Below, piece by piece: positions 44,751 to 54,852 of a stretch of 64,000 bases of DNA (position 1 is the first letter of the stretch; each line of letters opens with the position of its first letter). The notes under the pieces are model-generated. The model searched no databases, was not told the origin of the DNA, and worked only from the letters and a program-made list of their open reading frames with translations. The stretch is from Sparassis latifolia. Lineage: Eukaryota; Basidiomycota; Agaricomycetes; Polyporales; Sparassidaceae. The DNA lies in NCBI GenBank assembly GCA_018466975.1, contig CM031563.1:806001-870000 (forward strand). The letters are read 5' to 3'. The translations under genes and the position numbers were made by a program.

Positions 44751-46996
44751 CTATCTCCACGAGCGACTAGGTGGCAATCTCGCACTCATCGGAAAGGTCG
44801 CATTGCGGGCGGGACTACGAGGGTTCAACCCCATGGGCGCGCTCCGTGGACTGTGAACGGCTATGGTTGGTAAGTTATCTTGGTGGTAGTAAGGATCCAC
44901 CGCAGGCCCGCTGCCTCTACCCAAACCGGCCGACTGGTAGTATGGATCGTAGTCCAAACCAGGGGGAGACCTGAGATCGCCATGGATCTCACGTGCATCT
45001 TCGTCGTAGTGTCCCACGTCATAGTGTTCTGCTTCGAAGTGAGTAGGAGCGAGGTGTACGCGGTCCTGGACTTCCGGATGCTCGGGACCGACGTGGACGC
45101 GGTCGCCATTGTCGGAATGCACCTGGATTGTGATCTCAGACCCGTACGAGTCTCGATCGTACCCTGGTGTCTTGGCGTTGAGGTCGACGCTATACAATCC
45201 TCCGGTGTTGGGGCCTTGGTCGTTGGCTTTCTCAATGTCGATACTTGACGGGACATTGACGAATCGCACGTTCGGACCTGGGTCCGGCTTCTTAGGGATG
45301 AATTTGGAGAGCCACCGGGAGAACGACTTCGGAATGACACTCCCCTCTGGCAGGACGCGACGCGTTGCCAAGAATAGAATGACATTGACCATGCCTTCGT
45401 GACATGAGTACGAGCACAATCTGCAAGGGTGCAACAAATACTCACCAGACATCAGGAAAACGGCATCGCTGCAACATGTCTCGGTCAAGATTGTCCAACT
45501 CTGATGAAACATGAAAGTCACCTGAAGAAAGATACCCCATCTGCTACATCATGGCCACTCCATTCCACAAAGCGGCATGTAGCTATCGGGAAGACCAGTA
45601 GAGTGAATGCGACCTATAATAGTCGCTTCAGACAATGGTCGAATGTGAGTGTGTTAAAGCGTCGAAACATACTGGATACCTACGACGATGCGTAAGCAAT
45701 GCGGGATCGGAGTAGTCTTCACATACACTCACCACAACATCTGTCTCGCGATAGTGACACATTGAGCATCCACTTCCTTCTTGGTGTACTGATCCCGATG
45801 GAGGCGTACGCGCATGCGCCAACCTTGCATGGTGATGTTGCCCCGCATACTGAAAAAGACAAGACCATACAGGATGAAGCTCCCGAAGGCCGAGATGAAC
45901 AACTATTGCAATGCATCAACGCATGGTCTCACGCCTGTGATCGTGTTCTCTTTTCACTCACAAACATGTAGTCCAACCTGAATTCAGACAAAACATGAAC
46001 ATACATGAGGAATAGCGGTGTGCTGCTTGGCTTACGGAACACGCTCCCATGGATAGTCATCGGATATCCAGCACCACAATCCGGAAATGCCATCTGCGTC
46101 ATACCGTCAACGTAGACAATAAGGGTCATTCACGGCCAACGCACAGAAAGGGCCACGAGCTTTGGTCTCCAAGGCGGGACCAAGGATGAGGATGAATAGA
46201 ATGAGTGACCACCCGCCTATGAGGAACCCAAGGAGAAAGCGCTTGCCCAGATTCCAGCGCATGAAAACGACCAAGAATGTGTGTAATGCGATAACCTGCA
46301 CTGGAATATCAGTTGCGTCTGACTGAGGGGAGCCACTGAATCGAGGACTGACAAATGACCTAAACGATCTTGTCGGTCAACCAAAGTATTCTGCAAGAAG
46401 GTCACAGAGCTCACCAGACTGAAGTGCCCAAGTCTGCGAGTTGCTTTATCACACCTGAATGTTATCCGCATCTTTAGTTAATGACACTTTGGGGGAAACA
46501 AAGACCCACCCTGAGCAACACAAAATGAACCGTAAGTGACACCCATTTCATTATGCCACCTCGCGTTCATCAGAGAGCCAAAAGCTGCATGGATGTAAAA
46601 CACCCAACATAGCACGCTAACGAAGTGAACATACCTTGTATGACATCGCTGATTAGGAGGGACGAGAAGTATGCCGCAACATGACTTCGTACGAACAAAT
46701 GCGGGTTCACCGACTTCCGTGTATTGAACGCAGACACCTACTCTCACATGAGCACTTTCGCACGTCCAGACGGCGAACGACTCACCGCCAGAGCAGTCAG
46801 AAGCCCAGACGCCGCCGTCAACGAGAACGTCGATACCACGACCAGCGCCTGGATCCAACTAAGTAAGAGTGTGCATACGGACCTCACTGCGCATTGTGAA
46901 ACGCACCAGCACACCATTCGAGTCTCCCACAGTATACACGACCTTGCCAACATACTTCTCGCCACTTGATAGAGATAACAGAACTTGCTTGCTCAT
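44751..46996 (-). CDS. Seven-TM receptor, Git3/cAMP-receptor-like
   Basis: Fourteen exons, about 507 aa: 46956-46996, 46786-46882, 46635-46737, 46510-46584, 46415-46454, 46353-46359, 46145-46295, 46036-46093, 45962-45977, 45733-45902, 45673-45679, 45522-45613, 45446-45468, 44751-45394. All phases agree. Helices are readable: WIQALVVVSTFSLTAASGLL (1), SHVAAYFSSLLISDVIQ (2), the region ending WSFVIALHTFLVVFMRW (3), FLLGFLIGGWSLILFILI (4), FISAFGSFILYGLVFF (5), the WYPVAFTLLVFPIATCRF stretch (6) and AVFLMSGMVNVILFLATRRV (7). A Trp/Cys-rich loop (GLWCWISDDYPWERV) precedes helix 5. The ~200-residue cytoplasmic tail is Pro/Asp/Tyr-rich. The group senses nutrients or ligands through G proteins; the ligand is unknown. 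The first intron is the least certain. Confidence 0.85.
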
Positions 46997-47071
46997 TCCG
47001 ACAACGAATGAACGCCTCGGAATTGAGATCAGATATTAGAACAGAGACCAGCTCAGGCTGAGTAGTGTAGC

Positions 47072-47077
47072 TTTATA
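47072..47077 (-). promoter_or_regulatory. TATA-box candidate of the receptor gene
   Basis: TATAAA on the minus strand, about 76 bp upstream of the ATG at 46996. Confidence 0.45.
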
Positions 47078-47494
47078 AAAAAGGGACTAGCCCTGAGGAG
47101 AAGAAAACAAAAAGCGCAAAGGTGGTGAATGAAGAAGAGGTCACAGACCACTTGCTTCTAACGCCGATGAGAGCTTTTCAGCCCCCCTACGAGGCATCCA
47201 CGACGGCGGCTGTGCCAGTGATGCGGCGCACGGCGGTTTCAGCTCCATCAGCCACAGCATGTTACGATGTCGCCATCACGAACTACCTCGCCTTTTATGG
47301 AGATTCACATGCCTTATATAGGTGTTGGAAACCGCTTGGCGGCGAAATTTCTACCAAGTGAATCAAAGTCGCCCTGACAAGCATATGTCCAACCCACTTC
47401 GGTGACCGTCCGGAGGGGCACCATAACGCCACACTGTATGTGACACGATCGACAATACGGATATTACTGCTTACCGCTGCTAGAAACATACCAC

Positions 47495-49030
47495 CTATTC
47501 GCCGGGGTAGATCGTCTCCCGTGGCAGCCATCCTCTCGCATCTGTCGAGGCCAACGTGAGCGCAAACCGACAGAGGAGAGGGTTGATGTTACCTGTATCA
47601 CTCCGCTTCCTGTAATGATACTGGTGAAAGTGCGCTCCAGGAACCCACTGACCACCCGTCTCCCAAGTCTCTTCTGGAATCGCAGCAGAGGCCTTCCCCA
47701 AGTAGATCCTACCCAACGTGAACGGAAAGGACGTACACATCACAGAATCGCTGGACTGTTCCAGTTCCGCACGTCGTAGGTGCAACAGAGACCGATTCAG
47801 TACTGTGGTGGTCATTCCCCAGACAAGGCTGTGATACATAAGTATTATTAAAAAAAGGCCGTAGCGCTCTGACATAAAAAAGTAACTCACAACACTCCTA
47901 ATAAAGTGAACGAAGGACGAGCGATCGCGGCGAGGATAACATTCACAGTACGCAGGCACGTCAACGCCTTCACTACTGTCAGCGCCGTCTGCGGGCATAA
48001 ACGCTGTCTTGTGTTGCTCACCAAGAAGTAGCCGATCCCGTCGCTCGTCAACGCCTTGGTAATTGGGAGCTCCGCAGCTCTTGGACGATCGAGTGCATTG
48101 AGTGACGTAGACACGAGAGTGAATGCTTCAAACAGCATCTGCAACTCGATTCAGATAAATGAGATGTTGCGGCAGGACGAGACATATACAGGAGATCCCC
48201 ACACAGCAATTAGCAGGTGCGTCGTCTCAGCTGTAATACACATTCTCGCGACGGGCGACCATGCAATGCTGGCTAACAAGTTTCATAAAAACGAAAAAGC
48301 CCAGTTGGCAGTTATGTCGTTCAAGCTCCACTGTTGAACTCACAAATGATTTTAGTAAGAGAGATGACCATTGTGATTGTTTGCGCGCAGAAACTGATAA
48401 CAAAGCCTGCGCTCATAACTTTCAGAACGATCTTGATGTTCGTCAGCGATACAGCTTAAAGCCAAGGGGGGTACTGCGCACCGGTCGGTGATCCCAGAGT
48501 ATGACGACGCGGAGCAGGACCAGTAGGTTAGCAATTCCCACAGAGATTACCGCGACCATCGAACACGTAAATACAAATGCTCTGCACCTGCGCTGACATT
48601 AGAAGGCGCAATGGCAGGGAGACCCGCCGTCGACTTGCCCCTGCAGTCATATGATGAGTCCGCCAAATTTATGGCTGACGAGTGAACGACTTACTTCGTC
48701 AGAAGAAACATTGCCCACGAAACCACACATTTCTGTGCGTTCGGTCAACTCTGAAGAAGAGTCACATAGGTCTGAAACTCACCAAACGCAGCCGCAAGAA
48801 GCGTGCACAGGACAAGGTACCGGTTGAAGAGAAAGGCGCACTTTGCGAATGAAGGCGGTACGTACCACACGAGGCGCACCTCGTCAGCAAACGTTAAAAC
48901 ATGGTCGTAGGCAAGGATAACAAGACCGATAGCTGAAGAGCCGTCATTTAGAGTATCAATGTTAGAAACACTCTGACATACCACTCAAGTACCTTGTAGC
49001 ATTCGCGTCCCACAGAGCCACTAGATCCAT
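47495..49030 (-). CDS. DUF6533-type multi-TM protein
   Basis: About 368 aa. Exons: 48982-49030, 48783-48932, 48695-48732, 48624-48640, 48475-48587, 48344-48418, 48190-48272, 47891-48138, 47495-47828. The DUF6533 signature is in residues 15-60: GLVILAYDHVLTFADEVRLV then FAKCAFLFNRYL. More helices follow (MVAVISVGIANLLVLLRVVI, SAGFVISFCAQTITMVISL, TTHLLIAVW through LFEAFTLVSTSLNAL, and VNVILAAIARPSFTLLGVL), ending in the LVWGMTTTVLNRSLLHLRR block. This family is expanded in Agaricomycetes and its function is unknown. One intron here would be only 36 nt, and 33 bases at 48003-48035 can be read through or spliced without changing frame. Confidence 0.8.
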
Positions 49031-50272
49031 GGGGAAGACAGACGGAACCAGCCCGTCGACTCTGGGAAGAGGTGATCAGGCTGTGCCACGGATATCAACT
49101 GGCGGTCACTGGAACGCGGCGCAGGCCGAGAAGGAGCGTCCTCGCAGCATGCACGATGGTCATTCGGCAGAGGACGCGTCTGTTAGCTATGCGACCTCCG
49201 CAGGAGGGATAAGCGTGAGATGCGATAGTTCTTGGTTCGCGCCTCAAGGTCTGCACATGCACTCGCGGTACCTCACGACGTGAGAATGCACTGCAAAGGC
49301 CGGTCGGACGTCTATTATTCCATAACACACAATCCAATCCAGTACTGCGTTCGATATTCTTGCACGGTAGAGGTCAACGCAGCAGAAGAAATAAGGACAT
49401 ACCTGTGACTAGGGTGAACCACACGTGCACGATCTCAATAGCTCCTTCACTAAATACTCCTCCAAGCAGTAAAACACGGTATCAGCGTGACGAACCTTCT
49501 CCAAGGGGCCTTCTATGCTCACCGTGCGGCCTCAATACAAGAGGGGGCGTACGACAGCCAGCGTCGACGCCGAGTGTGCACCGCACACCCCGGTGCATCA
49601 CTGGGTCTTATTTACTAGAACCTGGCAACCCGGTGACATCTCCGGCATCATGGTGGGATGTGGAGCACTGCAATGCGACTGAGATGATGGACATCTAAAA
49701 TGATCCTGACCTGGAATCCAAGCTACTATATGTACTGGTGAGAGTATCATAAGCGCCCATCTGCCCGTTTTGCCCATTTTGTCCAACTTGTAGTACGGGG
49801 GGTCACCACCGTGGTCACCAGGGTGGAGCGGTGACCCGTAATATACTCTATGTAACACACCCCAAATGGCGTAGAAGGTGCGTAAACTGCAAAGAAAGGT
49901 GCACGTAAGCCGTGTTATAAGTTTACACGGGGCATGTTCGAAGGCTAACTGCAGCTGTGGATTGCAACCTGCAGGTGATTCATGCGCTTTGGATCTGTCG
50001 GAAAATTGCGTTCGCAGCAACCACTCCTTCAAAACAATCGGTAGGAATCTGACTTGTAAATGATATGGCAACGAATATAACTTGTTTCATTGCAATCGTA
50101 CTGTACAGTACAACACGAGATATGCGGAGTTACTTCAATGGCTACGTAAATCCGTCATCCCTGGACGTGACGCAGACTAATGACCGTGAGCATGAAAACC
50201 GTGTTAACCTTGGCTCCTAGGATGGGTACTTTTGCAGGAGACACCACCAGACGATAGTCTCAAGGCAAGTGC
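49031..50272. other. Intergenic, no supported gene
   Basis: About 1.24 kb. A small inverted repeat (GGGTCACC ... GGTGACCC) occurs near 49799-49839. Open frames on both strands lack domains. Confidence 0.4.
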
Positions 50273-51217
50273 CTAATTGCCGACCAAGGGGGCTCTCTCC
50301 TCGTCAAGGGAGATGCCTCCGCTGCCGCGGCGGAGCTTCACAATGATACCGACGAAGGCCTTAGCAACCCACACGAGCGCGAGGATGGCGAACGCGAGCG
50401 CGCTCCAGCGGATGAACGCGGGGCGGTGCTGGTGAGCAAAGATGGCCCAGAGCGTCCAAACACCCGCACGGGTGGTCCCGGCGTCCACACCAAAGGCTTC
50501 GAACGCCGTGAGGACGACTAGTACAGTCGTCCAGCCATGGTACAAAGAGAAGGGCAGATGGACAAAGAGCTCGTCCCACACATTCTGAGGCTCATGGAAT
50601 TTCTTCACGATGTAGTAGATGTGCTGAACAGAAAAGGTCAGATGAAAACGATCAATATGTTATCATGTTCTGATGCCGACCGTGGTAGCAGAGCTAACGA
50701 ACAGAGCGAAGAAGAACGCTACCAAACACACATCAAACAAGCGGGTCCAGTCGAGCGGGCAACAGACTTACCAGTAAGGTAGTGTTGCGAGGCCCACAAG
50801 TTCACGTAGATGGCATTAAGCACAGCCAGGAGCGGCAGGCGCCACGAGATGCCGTCTACAATAACTTGCTTGCCATCGTCGAAGAATTGGTAGATGATCG
50901 TTCCGAGCAGCAAAAGATGAATTAGGGTCCTGTAAAAGCGGCGAGTGTAAACACCCCTTTCCCTTTGCAGGGAAGTGGACAACGTGCGCACCAAATCAAG
51001 AAAGCCCAAGGAGCAGGGGTAATGTATGTTTCCTTCCCGGTATAGTAAATGGAGCTTGGGCCTGCAACGGTGTAGATATTCGAGCCCAGGAACAGGAAGT
51101 AGACAATTATGTTGACGATCTAGCCACAGTGCGCAGTAAGTACCCAGCGCGAGACTTACGACAGCGGCGGCTCACCTTGAGGAAGATGTCATCTTTCCAA
51201 GACGAAGTCGCGGGCAT
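50273..51217 (-). CDS. Multi-TM protein, fungal integral membrane family of unknown function
   Basis: Five exons: 51176-51217, 50992-51119, 50772-50929, 50681-50718, 50273-50623; 238 aa. Six or more hydrophobic helices: [20 protein letters not shown], the [20 protein letters not shown] stretch, [49 protein letters not shown] and [20 protein letters not shown]. Conserved-looking motifs are [19 protein letters not shown] and [20 protein letters not shown]; the latter is reminiscent of TspO-like/related tryptophan-rich membrane proteins, but I cannot name the family. Third membrane gene in a row on the minus strand. Only 274 bp separates its ATG from that of ATG5. Confidence 0.8.
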
Positions 51218-51491
51218 ATTGGACGAGGATGAGGAGGATTCAGGCTGACTGGAGGAGCCAAAGAGAAATGCGGAGAAATGACCTGCGGTCGGAGCAGGCC
51301 TTTATGGGCCTCGGAAGCGCCCAATAAACCAGGCGCGTGTGTGACGTCAAGTCGCGACCTCGTGACTGGAACTGGGGCCGCAGTCACAAGATTTGATCTC
51401 CGCTCCACGGCAAGCTAATTTTGGAAATATAGACGCTGGCTCAGCCACCGCGTGGTCTCCGCGTCTGGCGGTGTGCTCGACGTCCGCGACG

Positions 51492-52765
51492 ATGTCGACG
51501 TACGCTCCGCGCCATTCCCCTTCCGCCTTCTCCACCCCCGCATCCACCACCCTCTTTCGCCGTCTCACATGGGAGGGAACCGTTCCCCTCGAGGTCCGCG
51601 TTGATCCCAAGGAGCTACCAGCCAACAGCGACCGCGGACTCGAATGCTACTTCATCCAGGCTCCTCGCGTCAGCTATCTGCCCCTCCTTGTTCCGGAGAT
51701 CAAACGTTTCCTTACAGACGTCGTCTTTGACGAGGCCGCCGCACGCCTGATCAAAGAGGAGGATTGGTGGTTTGAGAGCGAGGACGGAAGTCTGCTCAAG
51801 TGGTGAGTACGCGCGCGTCAGTATCCACGGAACGCCGCCGTATGTGTTGACTGTTGCCCAGGCATTGGCCTATAGGCCTCATTTACGACAACCACACGAT
51901 CGCGTCCTCCGTCCGCCCGTCCGCCGCGCCTCCACAAGCGGTGCCACTGCGTCTCGTCCTGCATCTCGCATCTCCGCCAACAGACAAGCTATTGCTGTCT
52001 CCAAGCGCGGACGCGTGCAAGCAGGCATTTATGGGACAAATGAAAGAGGCAGACTTCTTCCGATGGGGGAACACGAAGAGAATGACTGGCCTCAGAAAGG
52101 CCGAGCAGGATGGTTTGTGGGAGGGCATTAAAGAACGTGAGTTTGTACCTTCACGGGATGTCTCCACGTCCAAACCAGTGTTACCATGCACCAGACAATT
52201 TTGACGAGTACTGGCGCGTGGCGTCTAAGGTAACCCCTACCACGACCCCCATGCGGTCGTACTCACCACCTCCACCGCCCTCCTCCGCGTCGCTGCACAC
52301 CCGACCACCGTCTGCAGATCCAGGTTCCAATGGTGGTCCCGATCGTGACGGCGCATACAATGTCCGTAGCGTGCCCGTACGGATATACCTTCCAGAAGGA
52401 CCCGTTCTCCAAGATCTTGTGCTGCCTATGCTGGAAGACGGTCAGTGCTTCATCTCCACGATTGTGCTTCCGATTGCTTCGCCGTCGTATCGGAATGTGC
52501 CGGTTCAATTGACTCACATTCATGCGCTATAGGCTCGACCCACACGTTGTCGCACTTCCTCCACACGCATTTACCCCTTCTCTTCCCATCGTCAGACCCA
52601 TCAGCTCATCAGAATAGCCTTGCATACGCTCTTGTGCAGGGAGTGTTCGCTCCTTCGGATGCCGAAATGGCGTGGTTGGGGGCATGCATGGCAGGCGCAG
52701 ACGGATGGGTAAACGTGTGCGTAGGGCTATTGCGGGAAAGCCATCCACGGCCTCGACCTTCATGA
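51492..52765 (+). CDS. ATG5: Autophagy protein Atg5
   Basis: Four exons: 51492-51802, 51862-52136, 52195-52440, 52533-52765; 354 aa. Starts MSTYAPRHS. Recognised blocks: FRRLTWEGTVPLEVRVDP, PRVSYLPLLVPEIKRFL, the LKWHWPIGLIYD motif across the first junction, MGQMKEADFFRWG, LWEGIKEHNFDEYWRVASK, and the C-terminal ubiquitin-like fold (RSVPVRIYLPEGPVLQDLV, THTLSHFLHTHLPLLFP). The Lys of MKEAD (about residue 165) aligns with the human K130 acceptor for Atg12. It forms the Atg12-Atg5-Atg16 complex that drives Atg8 lipidation. A Pro/Ser-rich insertion at about 215-245 could contain an optional intron (52226-52316). Divergent promoter shared with the membrane gene at 51217. Confidence 0.94.
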
Positions 52766-52872
52766 GTTGACCAGTTCATGTATATATATAGCGGCAGTTC
52801 TCCTTGTGCACTAACACAATTCCGCCTTGCCGTATAAAACGCGACAAATGATGGTTCACAGTTCAACGACTC

Positions 52873-52879
52873 AAAAAAA
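52873..52879 (-). terminator. RNA polymerase III terminator (T7)
   Basis: Seven T residues on the minus strand, about 20 nt downstream of the tRNA 3' end. Confidence 0.7.
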
Positions 52880-52898
52880 CGACCCACGGCAACGGATA

Positions 52899-52971
52899 TA
52901 GCAACAACTCGTTTCGATCGAGTGACCTCGGGGTTATGAGCCCCGCGCGCTTCCAGCTGCGCCATGTTGCT
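52899..52971 (-). tRNA. Initiator tRNA-Met (CAT), no intron
   Basis: 73 nt on the minus strand. Acceptor arms AGCAACA/TGTTGCT pair perfectly. The D arm has GCGC/GCGC around AGCTGGAA. The anticodon stem is CGGGG/CCCCG with loop CTCATAA, giving CAT. The T arm is ACTCG/CGAGT with loop ATCGAAA. A 5' A1:U72 pair and the T-loop ATCGAAA in place of TTCRANY are hallmarks of the eukaryotic initiator tRNA, and it aligns well with yeast tRNA-iMet. It would carry the start methionine with eIF2. Confidence 0.95.
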
Positions 52972-53114
52972 CCATAATGTAGTGCGATGGGAGACAATAA
53001 CTATATCATGGGAGCTCGGGTGAAATGATTCCTGGCTCCCTTAATATAACGACTGTGCAGCGGCACCGCAGCTACACTACTGCATTTCGCTGTGATAACT
53101 CTGGTGAGTACATA

Positions 53115-54583
53115 CTATAGCTTGGCTCTCGAGACGCCCAACTCATCATCTCTAACTCGCACCACCACCTTTCCCCATGTTTTACGCTGCTCCAGCGCAG
53201 AAAGACCATCGGACAAGCGCTCCAGCGGGAAAACTTCCGTGTATACAACGGGTGTGGCACGTCCGGACGCGAAGAGACTGAGAAATATATGAGAATGCAA
53301 GAAGGAGTAAGGACTATGACACTCACCCTAGCAATGCTTTCCACACTGGAGGAATACGCGAGGGTTCCTTCTCTGTGTCAGCAGGCCATTAGCGTTTAGG
53401 TATGCAATTCGATGAATTGTGCGGTACATACGAGTATAAGCACCCCAGTGAATACCGACGATGGAAATGTTCTTCAGAAGAACTAGATTTAACGGTAACT
53501 GCAGACAGACAGGGCTTTAAGCATAGCAATAAAGGGATAGACCGATGGACAAACCTTCTCAATTTGACCGGCTGCAAATCCGACGACAAGTGCCCTGCCC
53601 TTCCAAGCTATGCACTTCAAGGAGTCTGAAGGTCTGCCTCAGTATCCGCAATTTGTAATGATTACATTCCCAAATGGTCACCTACCTTTAATGAGGCCTA
53701 CTGGGTCGTAAATTACATCTACGCCTTTGCCGCCAGTTATCTTCAGAACCTCTTGTTGCCAATTTGGCTTGGTGTAATCCACAGTAAAGTCCGCGCCTCC
53801 GTACCGAGTGGATACATCCAGCTTCTCTTGCGAGCCGGCTGCAGCAATAACCTTTGCGCCCAATGCTTCGCAAGAAAATCAATACAATATCCAGCCACGA
53901 TGAGTCTGATGGTAATTACCTTTGGCCAACTGGACGGCGGCTAGACCAACACCGCCTGCTGAAGCAGTGACAAGCACCCATTCACCTGGGGCAAAGTTCA
54001 AAAGAGCCCACCAAGTCAAAACAATTTCTATACCTGGCTTCAGGTCCGCTCGTCCTACTAGTGCTTCGTAACTTGTGGGCCAGGTTACAAACAGACCTGG
54101 TCCATGCGAGCGCGTTTATCACATCTGAATTTGCAGGCGTCAGACGGACGACTTTCACACACCTGCACCCTGGTCGTAAGTCATATTCGCGGGGAGCGTA
54201 AGCAACCTGTCCCAACGCGCCGCAATCTTCTCCGCATACGCTCCTTGTGCAGCGCCGAAGACTCGATCCCCGGGCTTGAATGGGCATCCGCTAGGGATGG
54301 GTGAGTCGTCCGCAATCATGCCCGCGAACTCCGAGCCCAACACGAACGGCAGAGGCGGCTGGTTCTGGTACTTCCCTTGGGATTGCAGGATCTACCATCA
54401 TGCAAGTCAGTTGCGCCACTACGTTGCAAGTAATGGCGTAATACGATGTACATCGAAGAAATTCATTCCTGCACTGTACACTTCTACTAGAACCTCTCCT
54501 GGCCCCGGAATGGGGTCAGCAGCGTCAGCAGTGAGCGAAAGCTTTGAGGGGTGTTCATGTTTGTGGACAACAAAGGCGCGCAT
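53115..54583 (-). CDS. Quinone oxidoreductase-like MDR enzyme
   Basis: Nine exons: 54452-54583, 54163-54391, 54034-54096, 53920-53985, 53686-53865, 53555-53625, 53432-53498, 53327-53372, 53115-53277; 338 aa. Medium-chain dehydrogenase/reductase fold: N-terminal GroES-like half (PGPGEVLVEVYSAGMNFFD, VLGSEFAGMI, KPGDRVFGA), then the Rossmann nucleotide-binding motif VLVTASAGGVGLAAVQLAKA and DVIYDPVGLIKDS. No structural or catalytic zinc ligands are evident, so it is of the zeta-crystallin/NADPH:quinone reductase type. It probably reduces quinones or enals with NADPH in the cytosol. Tail to tail with the tRNA/ATG5 side. Confidence 0.92.
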
Positions 54584-54852
54584 GGTGAGCGATGAGAGGG
54601 TGGAGGAAAGGTCATTGCTGCCGCTAGCTCCGCTATTAAATATAGTAAATCACACCGGAGGCGTCCTTGGGGTGTGCAGACAACCGTCCCGGAGACCCAT
54701 GGTCATCACATGTGAAGAAGTCGACGATCACATGCGAACATACCTTCAGGTGAACGCGACGTGGAGATGATTGACAAATTGTATTGCTGTTATACACTGG
54801 ATGCGTTGTGTCTACAAGATGCTGGATACTCTGCAAATTACTCGACATTATC

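Noticed and set aside
49799..49839. GGGTCACC/GGTGACCC inverted repeat as a regulatory site or element end
   Set aside because: Too short and isolated; no second terminus or duplication found.
49598..50071. 157-codon minus-strand frame
   Set aside because: Composition not protein-like, crosses a small inverted repeat, no homologous motif recognised.
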